Source of the DNA: Myxococcales bacterium
GTDB lineage: Bacteria > Myxococcota_A > Polyangia > Polyangiales > JADJMO01
Direction: 5' to 3'
Assembly (NCBI GenBank): GCA_016709545.1
Contig: JADJMO010000002.1
Location: 248,001-312,000, forward strand
Length of the DNA stretch: 64,000 bases
The translations under genes and the position numbers were made by a program. Positions 35,970-47,622 of the stretch are shown in pieces (position 1 is the stretch's first letter; each line of letters begins with the position of its first letter). The notes under the pieces were generated by a model. That model made no database searches. It had not been told where the DNA came from and was given only the letters and a program-made list of their open reading frames with translations.

Positions 35970-37064
35970 ATGTTGCGATGGGCACTCTCCCTCGGCGTCT
36001 TCGCCGCGCTGTCGATGAGCGCGCCCTCGGCCCGCGCCGTGGCGGCGCCGCAACTGGCGCCGGTGTTGATCCAGGGGCTGCGCCTCTCCGAGGGCATCCT
36101 GGTCACGCGCGCCGACACCGACGTCGCGTGCGAGGTCGGCCCCGCGGACGCTCCCCGCTGCGCGGTGCGGGTGACCTACACGCTCGTGAACCAGGGCGCG
36201 GCCCCGATCGAAGGTGGCGGTTCGGTGGTCGTCGACCAGAGCGCGCACGACCTCCGGATCACGCTCGACGGAGTCGCCACCTCCGCGTGGACGACGGCGG
36301 TCGCGTCCGAAGGCAAGCCGCCGCCGTACGGCCAGGCTCCGCCGACCACCTTCGCGCTGTCGCTCGGCGCGAACGCGACCCGGGTCTTGGCCGTCGCCGC
36401 GTCCTTCGACGGCGTCCGCACCACCGGACGCCTCGGGTTCAAGCCCTCCGCGGTGCACGCCCGCCACCTCGTGCTCCACACGCCGAGCATCCGGCGCATC
36501 CTCGACGTGCTGATCACCGCGCCCGCCCCCGAGCTGCAGGCGCCGGGCTTCACGAGCGTGGCCAAGCTCCGCGCACCGCGCGACTGGGACATCGACGGCC
36601 TCGACGGGTGGACCGAAGCTCCCGACGGCACGCGCACGTCGAACGTCGCCGAGCTCCGGCTCGGTCTGCACATGCCGCAGTTCCCGATCCGCAACGGCGG
36701 CGTGATCCTCGGCCTCGGCGGCGCGCTCGGCGACGACGGCGGTTTCCGCATGCGCCTCGGGTGGGAGGTCGCCGCGCCGAGCTGGCTCCTCTACCAGGTG
36801 TCCGCCGAGACCGACGCGCGCGGCCGGTGGAACGTCACCCCGCTCGTGCTGGCCGCTTCGAACGCGTTGCTCATCATCCCCTCGTTCGGGTTCGGCCTCG
36901 GGATGCCGATCCAGGTCCGGCCGGACACGCGCCTCGGCGTGCGCATCCAGCTCGAGGCGCAGATCCTCCCCATCGGGTTCGTCGCGTCGTGCGACCTGTG
37001 GCCGAAGACGAGCTCGGCCCCTTCGTACACGCAGTGGACCCTGCTCGGTCAGATCGCGCTCTGA
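35970..37064 (+). CDS. Exported protein of unknown function
   Basis: A 364-residue protein with a signal peptide (LRWALSLGVFAALSMSAPSARA) beginning at ATG 35970; a GTG 18 bp upstream is less likely. The mature part carries mainly beta-structure and loops with two cysteines (ACEVG, RCAV) and DNQ-type binding patches, then a more hydrophobic C-terminal part (ALLIIPSFGFGLGMPIQV). No family recognised. The palindrome array at 35859-35916 lies just upstream, and the lipoprotein gene follows after 3 bp, so the two are likely one operon. Confidence 0.7.
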   Translation: MLRWALSLGVFAALSMSAPSARAVAAPQLAPVLIQGLRLSEGILVTRADTDVACEVGPADAPRCAVRVTYTLVNQGAAPIEGGGSVVVDQSAHDLRITLDGVATSAWTTAVASEGKPPPYGQAPPTTFALSLGANATRVLAVAASFDGVRTTGRLGFKPSAVHARHLVLHTPSIRRILDVLITAPAPELQAPGFTSVAKLRAPRDWDIDGLDGWTEAPDGTRTSNVAELRLGLHMPQFPIRNGGVILGLGGALGDDGGFRMRLGWEVAAPSWLLYQVSAETDARGRWNVTPLVLAASNALLIIPSFGFGLGMPIQVRPDTRLGVRIQLEAQILPIGFVASCDLWPKTSSAPSYTQWTLLGQIAL

Positions 37065-37067
37065 CGC

Positions 37068-38123
37068 ATGAACCGCCTGTGGCTCGCCTCGTTGGTGCCA
37101 CTGTCCCTCGTCGCTTGTCGGAGCAAGACGACGCGCCTCGAGCGCGCGGTCCCCAGCGAACTGGCGACGAGCCCTGTGGTCACGGCAGAGAAGGTCGACG
37201 CCGCGTCCGACGTCGTGGTCGAGGCGCCGAGCGCGCCACCTCCCGTGGTCGCCAAGACGCCCCCGAAGCGGCTCCACGGCACGCCGCGCCTGAAGCTGCT
37301 GCCGAACGACGTGCCGCCACCGACCGCCCCCGTGAAGGTCGCGAAGCCAACGAGCCACCACGCGCTCGACGCGAAGGGCGAGCTCGCCACCTTCGCCTCC
37401 AGCACCGTCACCCTGGCGGCCACCTCGGGGCTAGAGATCCGCGTCCACACCTTCGAGGTCAGCGGCCCGGAGTACTCCGATCGCGACCACGCGATCGTGA
37501 TGCTGCGCGGAGGCAAGCGCGTGGCGTTCCACCCGTTCGTGCTCGGCTGGTCGCTCGATCCGAGCAAGCGCTTCCTGCGCTTGAACTCGTGGGAGAAGGT
37601 GGCCGGCGGCTACGAGCGGCACGATCGCATCCTCGACCTCGACAAGGGCACCAGCGTCGAGCTGCCGGCGATGTCCTGCCTCGCGGTCGTCGCGTGGGAT
37701 GGTGATCGACTGCTCGGCTGGGGTCAGAGCGGACCGGTCCCCGCGCCCAAGGGCGAGCTGCCCTTCGCGGGCGACGCACCCATGGAGATCTGTGTGTTCG
37801 ACAGCGCCGCGACGCTCGTCGGCCACGCGCGCACCACTTCGCCCTATTACGTGGAGACCGGCACGTTCCTCACGGTGAGCCTCGTGAAGAGCGACCGCGC
37901 CATCCTCGCGGTCGGCTACGGCGAATATCGCGATCGCGACTGCGCGTTCGATTTCCAGAGCCTCGTCGACGCGTCGAAGTCCGCCAACCTGAACCTGTCG
38001 GCGCATCCGTCGTTCGAGCTTGGCACCTGCTCCCAGTGGGAGTTCGACTTCGCGGGATTCGCGTTCGAGAAGCCCTCGTTTCGCGCGCGGTCCCCGGCGG
38101 GGACGTGGATCGACGTGCGGTGA
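37068..38123 (+). CDS. Lipoprotein with Pro-rich linker and unknown domain
   Basis: A 351-residue lipoprotein (ASLVPLSLVAC) with a Pro/Val/Ala linker to about residue 100 and then a beta-rich domain (VRIHTFEV region, GWSLDPSKRFLRLNSW, RILDLDKGTSVELP) that looks like a repeat propeller or jelly-roll but has no family I can name. Two Cys pairs near the middle (MSCLAVV, EICVFD). It starts 3 bp after the upstream exported protein, so both are probably translated together and act in the same envelope process. Confidence 0.7.
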   Translation: MNRLWLASLVPLSLVACRSKTTRLERAVPSELATSPVVTAEKVDAASDVVVEAPSAPPPVVAKTPPKRLHGTPRLKLLPNDVPPPTAPVKVAKPTSHHALDAKGELATFASSTVTLAATSGLEIRVHTFEVSGPEYSDRDHAIVMLRGGKRVAFHPFVLGWSLDPSKRFLRLNSWEKVAGGYERHDRILDLDKGTSVELPAMSCLAVVAWDGDRLLGWGQSGPVPAPKGELPFAGDAPMEICVFDSAATLVGHARTTSPYYVETGTFLTVSLVKSDRAILAVGYGEYRDRDCAFDFQSLVDASKSANLNLSAHPSFELGTCSQWEFDFAGFAFEKPSFRARSPAGTWIDVR

Positions 38124-38201
38124 CACCTCTGCCGTATTTCCTTCGAACCGCAGAGCGCACGTTCGTCGAAGGCTCACCAGGAACGCGGTTACGATTCGCC
38201 G

Positions 38202-39803
38202 ATGCGATGGGGTTCCCTCCTGACGGTCGGCTTCTTGATCCTGACTCCGACCCTCGTTCGAGCGGCGCCTCTCTACGGCGCACCCGAAGCAACCCTGGAG
38301 CTCGCGGGGAAGGCCGCGGGAGACCACTTCGGATACGCCGTCGCGATCGATGGCGACACGGCGCTGGTCGGCGCCTACGGCAAGGGCGGTCTGCAAGGAA
38401 CGGCCGTCGTGTTCACGAGGAGCGCCAGCGCGTGGTCACAGACTGCGGTCCTCACCCCGAAGGACCTCGTCGGCAAGGACGCCGTCGGGACGTCGGTCGC
38501 GCTGGACGGCAACACCGCGGTCGTCGGCGCGCCGGGACAGGGCGTCGCGTGGGTCTTCGTGCGCGTCGGGACGACCTGGTCCGAGCAGGCGAAGCTGGCC
38601 GCGTCGGACTTCGTGGCAGGAGACCGCTTCGGCTTCTCGGTCGCGGTCGCGGGGAACACGGCGATCGTCGGGGCGCCCGAGAAGGACTCCCGGACGGGCG
38701 CCGCCTACGTCTTCGCGCGCAGCGGGACGACGTGGACCCAGGAGGCGCGCGTCGTGGGCAAGAAGGCCAGCGATCGCTTCGGCTGGGCCGTCGCGATCTC
38801 CGGCGACACCGCCGTCGTGGGGGCGCCGTTCTATGACTTCGCCATCGGGCGCGCCTACGCGCTCGTCCGGAAGGCGGGCGTCTGGTCCGAGCAGCAGTTC
38901 CTCGCGCCTCCCGGGGGTGACGAGGTGACAGGAGCCGGCTTCGGCCTGTCCGTGGCGCTGCGTGGAGACACGACGCTCGTCGGTGCCAATGGGATCGGTG
39001 GCGAGACCGGGGCCGCCTACGTCCTCCAGCGGAGCGGGACGACGTGGTCCCACCAGGCGAAGCTGTCGGCCTCGGACGCGAAGCCCGGCGACAACTTCGG
39101 CGCGGTGGCGCTCGGCGAGGACACCGCCGTCGTCGGCGCGTTTCACCGCGCCGGCAACACCGGCGCGGCCTACGTGTTCAAGCGCGCGGGCACGAGCTGG
39201 ACGCAGCTCCCGAGGCTCACCGCGAAGGACGGGGTCGCCGGGGATCTCTTCGGCGAGGCGGTCGCCTGCTCCGGCGACACGGTCCTCGTGGGGGCCGACG
39301 CACGCGCCGAGAGCCGCGGGGCCGCCTACGCGTTCCGCCTCACCCCGACGAGCGCGGCCGGCGCGGCTTGCGCCGTGGGCGTCGAGTGCGCGAGCGGGTA
39401 CTGCGCCGACGGTCGGTGCTGCGCCAAGGAGTGCGCGGGCGCCGTGTGCGCCCTGGATCCGGACTGCCCCGCCGGATATCGCTGCGTGGCGAGCAAGTGC
39501 GTCGCCGCCGGCGGCTCCGCGTGCTCCGCCGACAAGACGACGTCGATCGCATCCACCGGTGAACAGACCAAGTGTGCGCCCTACGTGTGCGTCGACTCGC
39601 CGGGAACCTGTCGGACCGACTGCACGACCACGAGTGACTGCGCGCCTTCGTTCGTGTGCGATGGCAACAAGTGCACGCCCTCTCCGTCCTCGACGACGAC
39701 CGACGACAGCGGGTGCGCGTATGCCTCGTCGTCCGGCGGTCGCGCGATGGGTCTGTTGATCGCCGCGCTGACCCTCGTCGGCCGCGGTCGTCGACGCCGG
39801 TGA
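38202..39803 (+). CDS. FG-GAP repeat protein with MYXO-CTERM anchor
   Basis: A 533-residue exported protein. After the signal (ending VRAAP) there are about seven FG-GAP type repeats, each with the DxFGxSVAxxGxTAxVGAP pattern (for example GDRFGFSVAV, ASDRFGWAVAI), forming a beta-propeller as in integrin-like and some adhesion proteins. The tail has a Cys-rich region (ECASGYCADGRCC, PDCPAGYRCVA) and ends GCAYASSSGG, a hydrophobic helix and RGRRRR, the MYXO-CTERM type surface anchor. Likely a cell-surface adhesin or binding protein. It converges on the glycosyltransferase with no gap. Confidence 0.85.
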   Translation: MRWGSLLTVGFLILTPTLVRAAPLYGAPEATLELAGKAAGDHFGYAVAIDGDTALVGAYGKGGLQGTAVVFTRSASAWSQTAVLTPKDLVGKDAVGTSVALDGNTAVVGAPGQGVAWVFVRVGTTWSEQAKLAASDFVAGDRFGFSVAVAGNTAIVGAPEKDSRTGAAYVFARSGTTWTQEARVVGKKASDRFGWAVAISGDTAVVGAPFYDFAIGRAYALVRKAGVWSEQQFLAPPGGDEVTGAGFGLSVALRGDTTLVGANGIGGETGAAYVLQRSGTTWSHQAKLSASDAKPGDNFGAVALGEDTAVVGAFHRAGNTGAAYVFKRAGTSWTQLPRLTAKDGVAGDLFGEAVACSGDTVLVGADARAESRGAAYAFRLTPTSAAGAACAVGVECASGYCADGRCCAKECAGAVCALDPDCPAGYRCVASKCVAAGGSACSADKTTSIASTGEQTKCAPYVCVDSPGTCRTDCTTTSDCAPSFVCDGNKCTPSPSSTTTDDSGCAYASSSGGRAMGLLIAALTLVGRGRRRR

Positions 39804-41252
39804 TCACCTCGGGACGAACAGCTCGCCCGGGCGATAGTGCACGCCGGTCACCGGGTAGAACACGCCGTCCTTGTCGACCGCCTTGCGTATCGGTCGGTAC
39901 CCGGCGCGCACCTCGTCCGCGAAGAAGTCGTTGTCCGTGATCACCAGCGAGAACCTCTTCGAGAGCAGCGCGCGCCGGATCTCCTCCTTGAGCACGGCGC
40001 CCACCACGCCCGCGTCGCCGCGCAGCACGTCGTCCACCGCCATCTGGTGCAGGTAGCCGCGCCGGCCCGCGATCACCGGGTAGTAGCTGTGCGTGGGCAT
40101 GAACACCTCGCCCGGCACCGCGTGGATCTTCTCGATCAGCTCGAGGCCGGCCTGCTTGTCGGCGGCCTTCGGCACCATGCGCCGCGGGTCGTAGGCGAGG
40201 AGCGCCAGCTGCACCGCGAACGCCCCGCAGAGGAACGCCTCGGCGCGGTCGCGGTTCTTCGACTCGCTCTCCCCGACCGTGAGGAGCGCGCAGTGCAGCC
40301 CGATGGGCGCCGCGAGCGCGATCACGGCGAAGAACGGCATCACCACGTTCAGCCACCCGCCGTCGTGCAGGCGCCCCGACCACGCGGCCGCGGCCGCGCC
40401 GGCGAAGGCGGCGAGGTAGAGCGGCGAGAACCGCCACACGAGGAAGAACGCGGAGAAGGCGATGCCCAGCGTCATCGGGCCCATCACGTCGTCGGTCCAG
40501 AACCCGCCCCACAGGACCGGCACGAGCTGGTGGGTGGACGGGAGCTCGAACGCGTAGAACCGGTACCAGCCGTCGTGCAGGTGATCGAGCACGAACACGC
40601 TGCCACCGATGCATCCCGCCACCACCAGCACGAACGGGATGGCCGCCTTGCGGTGCTCCCACAGGAGCGCGAGGCACACCGCGCCCGCGACCAGCGCGCC
40701 CGACTGCTTGGTGAGGAACGACAGCACGAGCAGCACCGCGCCGGCGATCCGCCCGCGCGGGGTGGGGTGGAGGCGCAACACGGCGACCGCGGCGAGCGCC
40801 AGGAACACGTAGAGCGAGTCGGTCCGCGCGATGTCCATGAACTGCACGGACTTGGGAAACGTGGCCGCGTAGAGCCCGGCGCCGAGCACCCCGAGGCGCG
40901 CGTCCTCCGTCTCGTGGCGCACGAGCCGGTAGATCAGCGCGCACGTGCCGAGCGAGGCCGCGAACGACACGAGCCGCAGCGGGAGGTAGCCGACCCCCGT
41001 GACCTTGGCGACGAGCGCGCTCACGTAGAAGTAGAGCGGGTTGTAGATGAACGGCACGAAGTCGATCGACGGCTTCACGTAGAGCTTGTGACCGGCGAGG
41101 ATCCACCGCACCTGGTCGACCATCCCGCCCTCCATCCACTCGAGGTCGAACGGGTAGACGAGCCGACGCAGCGCGACGAACACGTAGAGGACGAGGAACG
41201 ACCCGCCGACGCCGGCCAGGACGCTCTTCCAGGTGTCGAGGCGCCGCTCCAT
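39804..41252 (-). CDS. Membrane glycosyltransferase, GT-C/ArnT-PMT type
   Basis: A 482-residue protein with about ten to twelve transmembrane helices. The first luminal loop has the DLEWMEGGMVDQ motif, where the acidic residues bind the lipid-linked donor in GT-C enzymes, and later IARTDSLYVFLA and VLSFLTKQSGALV match GT39/GT83-like membrane transferases. These move sugar or mannose residues from polyprenyl carriers onto envelope glycans or proteins. The stop faces the FG-GAP gene stop directly (39803/39804). Confidence 0.8.
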   Translation of the reverse strand: MERRLDTWKSVLAGVGGSFLVLYVFVALRRLVYPFDLEWMEGGMVDQVRWILAGHKLYVKPSIDFVPFIYNPLYFYVSALVAKVTGVGYLPLRLVSFAASLGTCALIYRLVRHETEDARLGVLGAGLYAATFPKSVQFMDIARTDSLYVFLALAAVAVLRLHPTPRGRIAGAVLLVLSFLTKQSGALVAGAVCLALLWEHRKAAIPFVLVVAGCIGGSVFVLDHLHDGWYRFYAFELPSTHQLVPVLWGGFWTDDVMGPMTLGIAFSAFFLVWRFSPLYLAAFAGAAAAAWSGRLHDGGWLNVVMPFFAVIALAAPIGLHCALLTVGESESKNRDRAEAFLCGAFAVQLALLAYDPRRMVPKAADKQAGLELIEKIHAVPGEVFMPTHSYYPVIAGRRGYLHQMAVDDVLRGDAGVVGAVLKEEIRRALLSKRFSLVITDNDFFADEVRAGYRPIRKAVDKDGVFYPVTGVHYRPGELFVPR

Positions 41253-41323
41253 GGCGGCAACGGTCTACCAAGGTCGAGCCAGGAACGTAAGCGGCCTTCC
41301 GCCACCCGTGATACCCCCTCGGC

Positions 41324-42736
41324 ATGTCGAAGAGAGCCCTCCCTGCCCTCGCGATCGCGCTGCTCGCCCTCCTGGCCCCGTCCTCCCACGCGCCCGCGCA
41401 CGCCGCGCCGGCCAAGGTCGAGGCGCCGGTGCTCGAGCCGAAGTTCAGCGTCGAGCGCTACTCCCTCGCCAACGGCCTGCGGGTCGTCCTCAACCAGGAC
41501 CCGAGCTCGCCCACCGTGGCCGTCATCGTCTGGTACGACGTCGGCTCGCGCAACGAGAAGACGGGCGAGGGCGGCTTCGCCCACCTCTTCGAGCACATGA
41601 TGTTCGAGGGCAGCGCCAACTTCCCGCGCGGGCAGCACGACAAGCTCGTCGAGGGTCGCGGCGGCAAGCTCAACGCCTCCACCAGCGAGGACTGGACCCG
41701 CTACTACGAGATCATGCCGGCCGGCGAGCTCGGGCTCACGCTGTTCCTCGAGGCCGACCGCATGAAGTCGCTGCACGTCGACCAGGAGGCGTTCGAGAAC
41801 CAGCGCAAGGTCGTGCAGGAGGAGTACCGGATGCGCGTCGACAACTCGGCGTACACCAAGGGCTACTTCCGCCTGATGGAGCTCGTCTACGAGGGCTACC
41901 ACCCGTACGCGCACCCCGCGATCGGCTCGATGCCCGAGCTCGACGCGGCCAAGCTCGACTGGGTCAAGGCGTTCCACGCCGCGTGGTACGCGCCGAACAA
42001 CGCGGTGCTCGTCGTCTCGGGCGACTTCGACCCCAAGGAGGCGCGCGCGCTCGTCGAGAAGCACTTCGCGGGCGTGCCCAAGGTCGAGGTCGCGAAGTAC
42101 CCGGACCTGCCCTTCGCTGGCCGCAAGACACCGTCGGGGCCCGAGCCCGTGATCGACCCCAACGCGCGCACGCCGAAGGTCTACTTCGGCTGGTCCATCC
42201 CGAAGGACCGCACGCCCGAGCACTACGCGCTCGAGCTCGCGTCGGTGATCCTGAGCGACGGCGAGTCGTCGCGCCTGCACCGTCGCCTCGTGAAAGACCT
42301 CGCCATCGCGCAGTCCGCCGGCGCCTCCACCGAGGACCACCGCGGCCCCGACGCGTTCGTGCTCGAGGCGCACCTCTCCGACAAGGCCACCGTCGAGGAG
42401 GTCGAGAAGGCCATCTGGGCCGAGCTCGACGACCTCGCCAAGAAGGGCCCGACCGAGGCCGAGATGAAGAAGGCGCGCGCCAAGGTGGAGCACGGGTTCC
42501 TCTTCGGCCTGCAGTCGAACCTGCAGCGCGCGAACGCCCTCGCCAAGATGGAGGGCCACCACGGCGACGCGAGCCTGCTCCTCGGCGAGCCCAAGCGCTA
42601 CGCCGCGGTCACCGCCGCCGAGGTCAAGGCCGCCGTCGCGAAGTACCTCGTGCGCGCGACCCTGGCGCACGTGCGGGTGATGCCGCCGCCCAAGCCCGAA
42701 GGCCCAAAGCCCGCCCCCAAGAAGGAGGGCAAGTGA
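41324..42736 (+). CDS. M16 family zinc metallopeptidase
   Basis: A 470-residue exported peptidase. The signal peptide (LAIALLALLAPSSHA) is followed by the canonical inverted zinc motif HxxEH in GGFAHLFEHMMFEG (about residue 85), with the matching Glu 70 or so residues later (QEEYRMRVDN). The second M16_C domain is present. Such peptidases act with a partner lacking the zinc site, and the next gene encodes exactly that. Its stop overlaps the next start (GTGA) or sits 2 bp before the ATG. Confidence 0.93.
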   Translation: MSKRALPALAIALLALLAPSSHAPAHAAPAKVEAPVLEPKFSVERYSLANGLRVVLNQDPSSPTVAVIVWYDVGSRNEKTGEGGFAHLFEHMMFEGSANFPRGQHDKLVEGRGGKLNASTSEDWTRYYEIMPAGELGLTLFLEADRMKSLHVDQEAFENQRKVVQEEYRMRVDNSAYTKGYFRLMELVYEGYHPYAHPAIGSMPELDAAKLDWVKAFHAAWYAPNNAVLVVSGDFDPKEARALVEKHFAGVPKVEVAKYPDLPFAGRKTPSGPEPVIDPNARTPKVYFGWSIPKDRTPEHYALELASVILSDGESSRLHRRLVKDLAIAQSAGASTEDHRGPDAFVLEAHLSDKATVEEVEKAIWAELDDLAKKGPTEAEMKKARAKVEHGFLFGLQSNLQRANALAKMEGHHGDASLLLGEPKRYAAVTAAEVKAAVAKYLVRATLAHVRVMPPPKPEGPKPAPKKEGK

Positions 42737-42738
42737 TC

Positions 42739-44316
42739 ATGCGCCGCTCGATCCGCTGGGCCCTCGCCCTCCCGCTGCTCGTCGCGTGCTCGAGCACGCC
42801 GCCCGTGGTCGCGACCACCCCGGTCGCCAGCACCACGACCCCGCCTCCGGTCGCCAGCTCCGCGCCGCCCGCCAAGCCCACGGTCGACGTGCCCCCGCCC
42901 GCCGCGGCGCGCCCGATGAAGCCCGCCAAGGTCGTCGCCGTCGAGAACAAGAGCGCGTTCGCCAGCGCGACCGCGATCGTCTCGTCCACCCTGCCGATCG
43001 TCTACGTGCGCGTGATGGTCGACGTCGGCATCGGCCACGCAGAGAACACCCCCACCAAGTCGGCCGCCGCGATCGCCTCGATGACCGGCGACATGCTCAA
43101 GGACGGCGGCGCCGGCAAGTGGAGCGGCAAGGAGCTCGCCGAGCAGATCGACGCGCTCGGCGCCGACCTCACCGTCGACACCGGCATGGACCGCACCGTC
43201 TTCGGCATCGCGGTCACCAGGGACAAGCTCGACGCCGCGCTCGACGTGCTCGGCGCGGTGCTCGCCAAGCCGCGCTTCGACAAGAAGGAGTTCGACAAGC
43301 TCAAGGCGCGCGAGCTCGACCGCGTGCGCCAGGCCCAGAAGGGCAGCGGCGGGTGGATGGCGCGCCAGGCGCTCTACCGCACCCTGCTCGACGGCACCCG
43401 CTACGCCATGCCCGACGCCACCGAGGCCACCCTCGCCGGCATCGAGCTGAAGGACCTGAAGGCCTACTACGAGAAGGCCTACCGCCGCGGCCAGATCCAC
43501 GTGGTCGTCGCCGGCGACGTCGACGCGAGCAAGCTCGGCCCCGCGCTCGACGGCAAGCTCGGTGGCCTCCCGGCCGGCGCGACCGCGATGGCGTTCCCCG
43601 CGCCGCCCGCCCCCACCACGGGCATCCGCGTGGTGCTCGCCAAGAAGCCCGGCAGCAAGCAGGCGGACATCTTCGTCGCGCGCCGCGTGATCGCGCGCAA
43701 CGACCCCCGCTTCCCCGACCTCGCGCTCGCGACCCACGTGCTCGGCGGCGGCATGGCCATGCGCCTGTTCTCCGACGTGCGCGAGAAGCGCTCGCTCGCC
43801 TACTCGACCAACGCCAACGTGCGCGAGCTCGCGTGGGGCAGCGACTCGCTGGTCGCCCTCTACGCGGGCACGCAGACCGCGCTCGCCGGCAAGTCGGTCG
43901 ACGCGCTCCTCGAGCACCTGCGCTGGATCTCCAAGGACAAGCCGGTCACCCAGGAGGAGTTCGACATCGCGCGCACCAGCCTCGAGACCGCGTTCCTCTA
44001 CCGCCTCGAGACCATCGGCGCGGTCGGCGGGCTCGCCCTCGAGCAGAAGCTGCTCAAGCTCCCCGGCGCCGACGTCTACGACTACGTCGAGAAGTACCGC
44101 GCGGCGATCCGCGGGGCCACGCTCGCGAGCGTGCGCGCCGCGGCCGCGGAGCTCCTCGCGCCGAGCAACCTGGTCATCGCCGTCGCGGGCGACCCGAGCC
44201 TCGCCGGGCCGCTCTCGCACTTCGGCGCGGTGACCATCGTCGACCCGGAGAAGAACTTCGAGAAGGTGGGCGAGAAGGCCGCGGATCCCTCGGCGCCGCT
44301 CGCCGTGGGCCCGTAG
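42739..44316 (+). CDS. M16 family peptidase-like partner subunit (lipoprotein, no HxxEH)
   Basis: A 525-residue lipoprotein (LALPLLVACSS) with a long Pro/Ala/Thr linker (about residues 20-70) and two M16-type domains. The first domain lacks the zinc motif (IGHAENTPTKSAAAI in place of HxxEH), while the second keeps the LGGGMAMRLFSDVREKRSLAY segment. Pairs of one active and one inactive M16 subunit are the rule in this family (for example mitochondrial MPP and bacterial PqqF-type). ATG 42739 follows AGGAGGG at good spacing; a GTG 6 bp earlier is also possible. It is translated with the active subunit gene. Confidence 0.88.
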   Translation: MRRSIRWALALPLLVACSSTPPVVATTPVASTTTPPPVASSAPPAKPTVDVPPPAAARPMKPAKVVAVENKSAFASATAIVSSTLPIVYVRVMVDVGIGHAENTPTKSAAAIASMTGDMLKDGGAGKWSGKELAEQIDALGADLTVDTGMDRTVFGIAVTRDKLDAALDVLGAVLAKPRFDKKEFDKLKARELDRVRQAQKGSGGWMARQALYRTLLDGTRYAMPDATEATLAGIELKDLKAYYEKAYRRGQIHVVVAGDVDASKLGPALDGKLGGLPAGATAMAFPAPPAPTTGIRVVLAKKPGSKQADIFVARRVIARNDPRFPDLALATHVLGGGMAMRLFSDVREKRSLAYSTNANVRELAWGSDSLVALYAGTQTALAGKSVDALLEHLRWISKDKPVTQEEFDIARTSLETAFLYRLETIGAVGGLALEQKLLKLPGADVYDYVEKYRAAIRGATLASVRAAAAELLAPSNLVIAVAGDPSLAGPLSHFGAVTIVDPEKNFEKVGEKAADPSAPLAVGP

Positions 44317-44330
44317 TCGACCGAGGCGCT

Positions 44331-45137
44331 ATGATCACGGGGATGGGGGGCACGGTCCCAGGTACGGAGATCACCTATCGGGTCGAGGGCGAAGGCCCCG
44401 ACCTCGTGCTGGTGCACGGCCTCGGCGGCCTGTTCCACTCGTGGCGCGCGTTCCGGCCGCTGCTCGCCGCCACCCACCGCGTGTGGGAGATCGGCCTGCC
44501 CGCGTTCGACTCCGACACCACCCGCGCGCGCCGCGGCAACTCGGTCGAGGACTGGGTCGAAGACCTCGGCCGGCTGCTCGACCACGCGAAGCTCGAGCGC
44601 CCGGTGCTCATCGGCAACTCGATGGGCGGGCAGGTCGTCGCGACCTACGCCGAGGCCCACCCCGCGCGGGTGCCCGCCGTGGTCTTGCTCGGGTCCTCTG
44701 GCATGGGTGAGCAGCGCGAGGGCTACTCGCTGTTCCCCGAGGGCGCGGTGCGCCGCCTGGTGAAATCGATCGAGGAGGACGTGATGCGCACGATCCTCCG
44801 CACGGTGTTCGCCGACGACCGGTTCTTCGAGACCGAGCTCTCCGACATCCGCACCCACCTCTCGGACCGCCGCTGGAAGCTCGGCCTGCTCACCACGGCG
44901 CGGCGGGTGCGGGACGCCACGTTGCTGCCATTGCTGCCACGGCTCCAGCAGCCCACGCTCGGGGTCTACGGCGACCGCGACCGCATCGTGCCCATCCGGT
45001 TCGCGCGCGCGGCGGCGCCGCTGCTTCCCCACGGCGAGCTCTTCGAGCTGCCGGCCACTGGGCACGCCCCGCAGATCGAGCGACCCACCGAGACCCACGA
45101 GCGGGTGCTCGGCTTCCTCCAGCCCCTGGGCCTCTGA
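44331..45137 (+). CDS. Alpha/beta hydrolase
   Basis: A 268-residue cytosolic alpha/beta hydrolase. The nucleophile elbow is GNSMGG (about residue 98-103), the oxyanion region LVHGLGGLFHSW is near residue 30, the acid is in GDRDRIVP, and the catalytic His is in TGHAPQIE near the end. The family includes esterases, lipases and hydrolases of the carboxylesterase/2-hydroxymuconate type; the substrate is not clear. It lies 15 bp after the M16 partner gene, so could be part of that transcript. Confidence 0.88.
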   Translation: MITGMGGTVPGTEITYRVEGEGPDLVLVHGLGGLFHSWRAFRPLLAATHRVWEIGLPAFDSDTTRARRGNSVEDWVEDLGRLLDHAKLERPVLIGNSMGGQVVATYAEAHPARVPAVVLLGSSGMGEQREGYSLFPEGAVRRLVKSIEEDVMRTILRTVFADDRFFETELSDIRTHLSDRRWKLGLLTTARRVRDATLLPLLPRLQQPTLGVYGDRDRIVPIRFARAAAPLLPHGELFELPATGHAPQIERPTETHERVLGFLQPLGL

Positions 45138-45188
45138 AACGCCAGGAGTCTCCGAGCCACGCCCGGGGCGTGCTACCCCTCGGCCCCC

Positions 45189-47102
<1,914 letters not shown>

Positions 47103-47120
47103 GCGAGCGAAGCGAAGCAT

Positions 47121-47144
47121 CGGCCGCCTCCATGGGCGGCCGAC
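47121..47144. terminator. Hairpin between uup and the convergent exported-protein gene
   Basis: TCGGCCGCC (47121) pairs perfectly with GGCGGCCGA (ending 47144) across a six-base loop. It lies 19 bp after the uup stop and 16 bp before the stop of the convergent gene, as expected for a shared terminator. There is no clear T-run on either side, so efficiency is uncertain. Confidence 0.45.
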
Positions 47145-47159
47145 AAAGAATCTGTAGGG

Positions 47160-47561
47160 TCACTTCGGCGGGTCGGACTTCAGCGTGATCGTGAGCGGGT
47201 CGTTGGTGTACCCGCACCCCGCCCATGGACAGCCGCGCGCGCGGCACACCTGCCGCGGCGTGCTCCACCCGACGTCGGGAAAGTCGTGGTGGGTCTGCTC
47301 GACGCAGAAGCAGTAGGTCGACGCCATCCAGGTCTTGGTGGTGCCGGGCTGCACCTTCGCGTCGAGCAGCTTCACGTTGGCCGACGAATCGCACGGCAAC
47401 ACGTAGCCCGCGGAGAGGCGCACCCGGATCGCCTTCGGGCCCACCATCACCAGCGTGACCGGCGAGGGCGGCGGAGGCGGGAACGGCCAGGGGATCGCCG
47501 CGTCCGCCGCGTCCGCCGTGAGCGGGGCAGCGAGGAGCAGCAGCGCGGCCCACGATCGCAT
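47160..47561 (-). CDS. Small exported protein with Cys motifs
   Basis: A 133-residue exported protein. The signal peptide ends ADAADAAIP, then a Pro run ([11 protein letters not shown]), then a beta-rich domain with cysteines [24 protein letters not shown], which suggest two disulfides or a metal site. No family I recognise. ATG 47561 directly begins the signal and the alternative in-frame start far upstream has no support. It is convergent with the uup gene and divergent from folD. Confidence 0.65.
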   Translation of the reverse strand: MRSWAALLLLAAPLTADAADAAIPWPFPPPPPSPVTLVMVGPKAIRVRLSAGYVLPCDSSANVKLLDAKVQPGTTKTWMASTYCFCVEQTHHDFPDVGWSTPRQVCRARGCPWAGCGYTNDPLTITLKSDPPK

Positions 47562-47622
47562 GCCCCGATCGTACTCCTCCCGGAGACCGCGCGCCCGTGG
47601 ATGGGCTAGTCTCGCGGGCGCC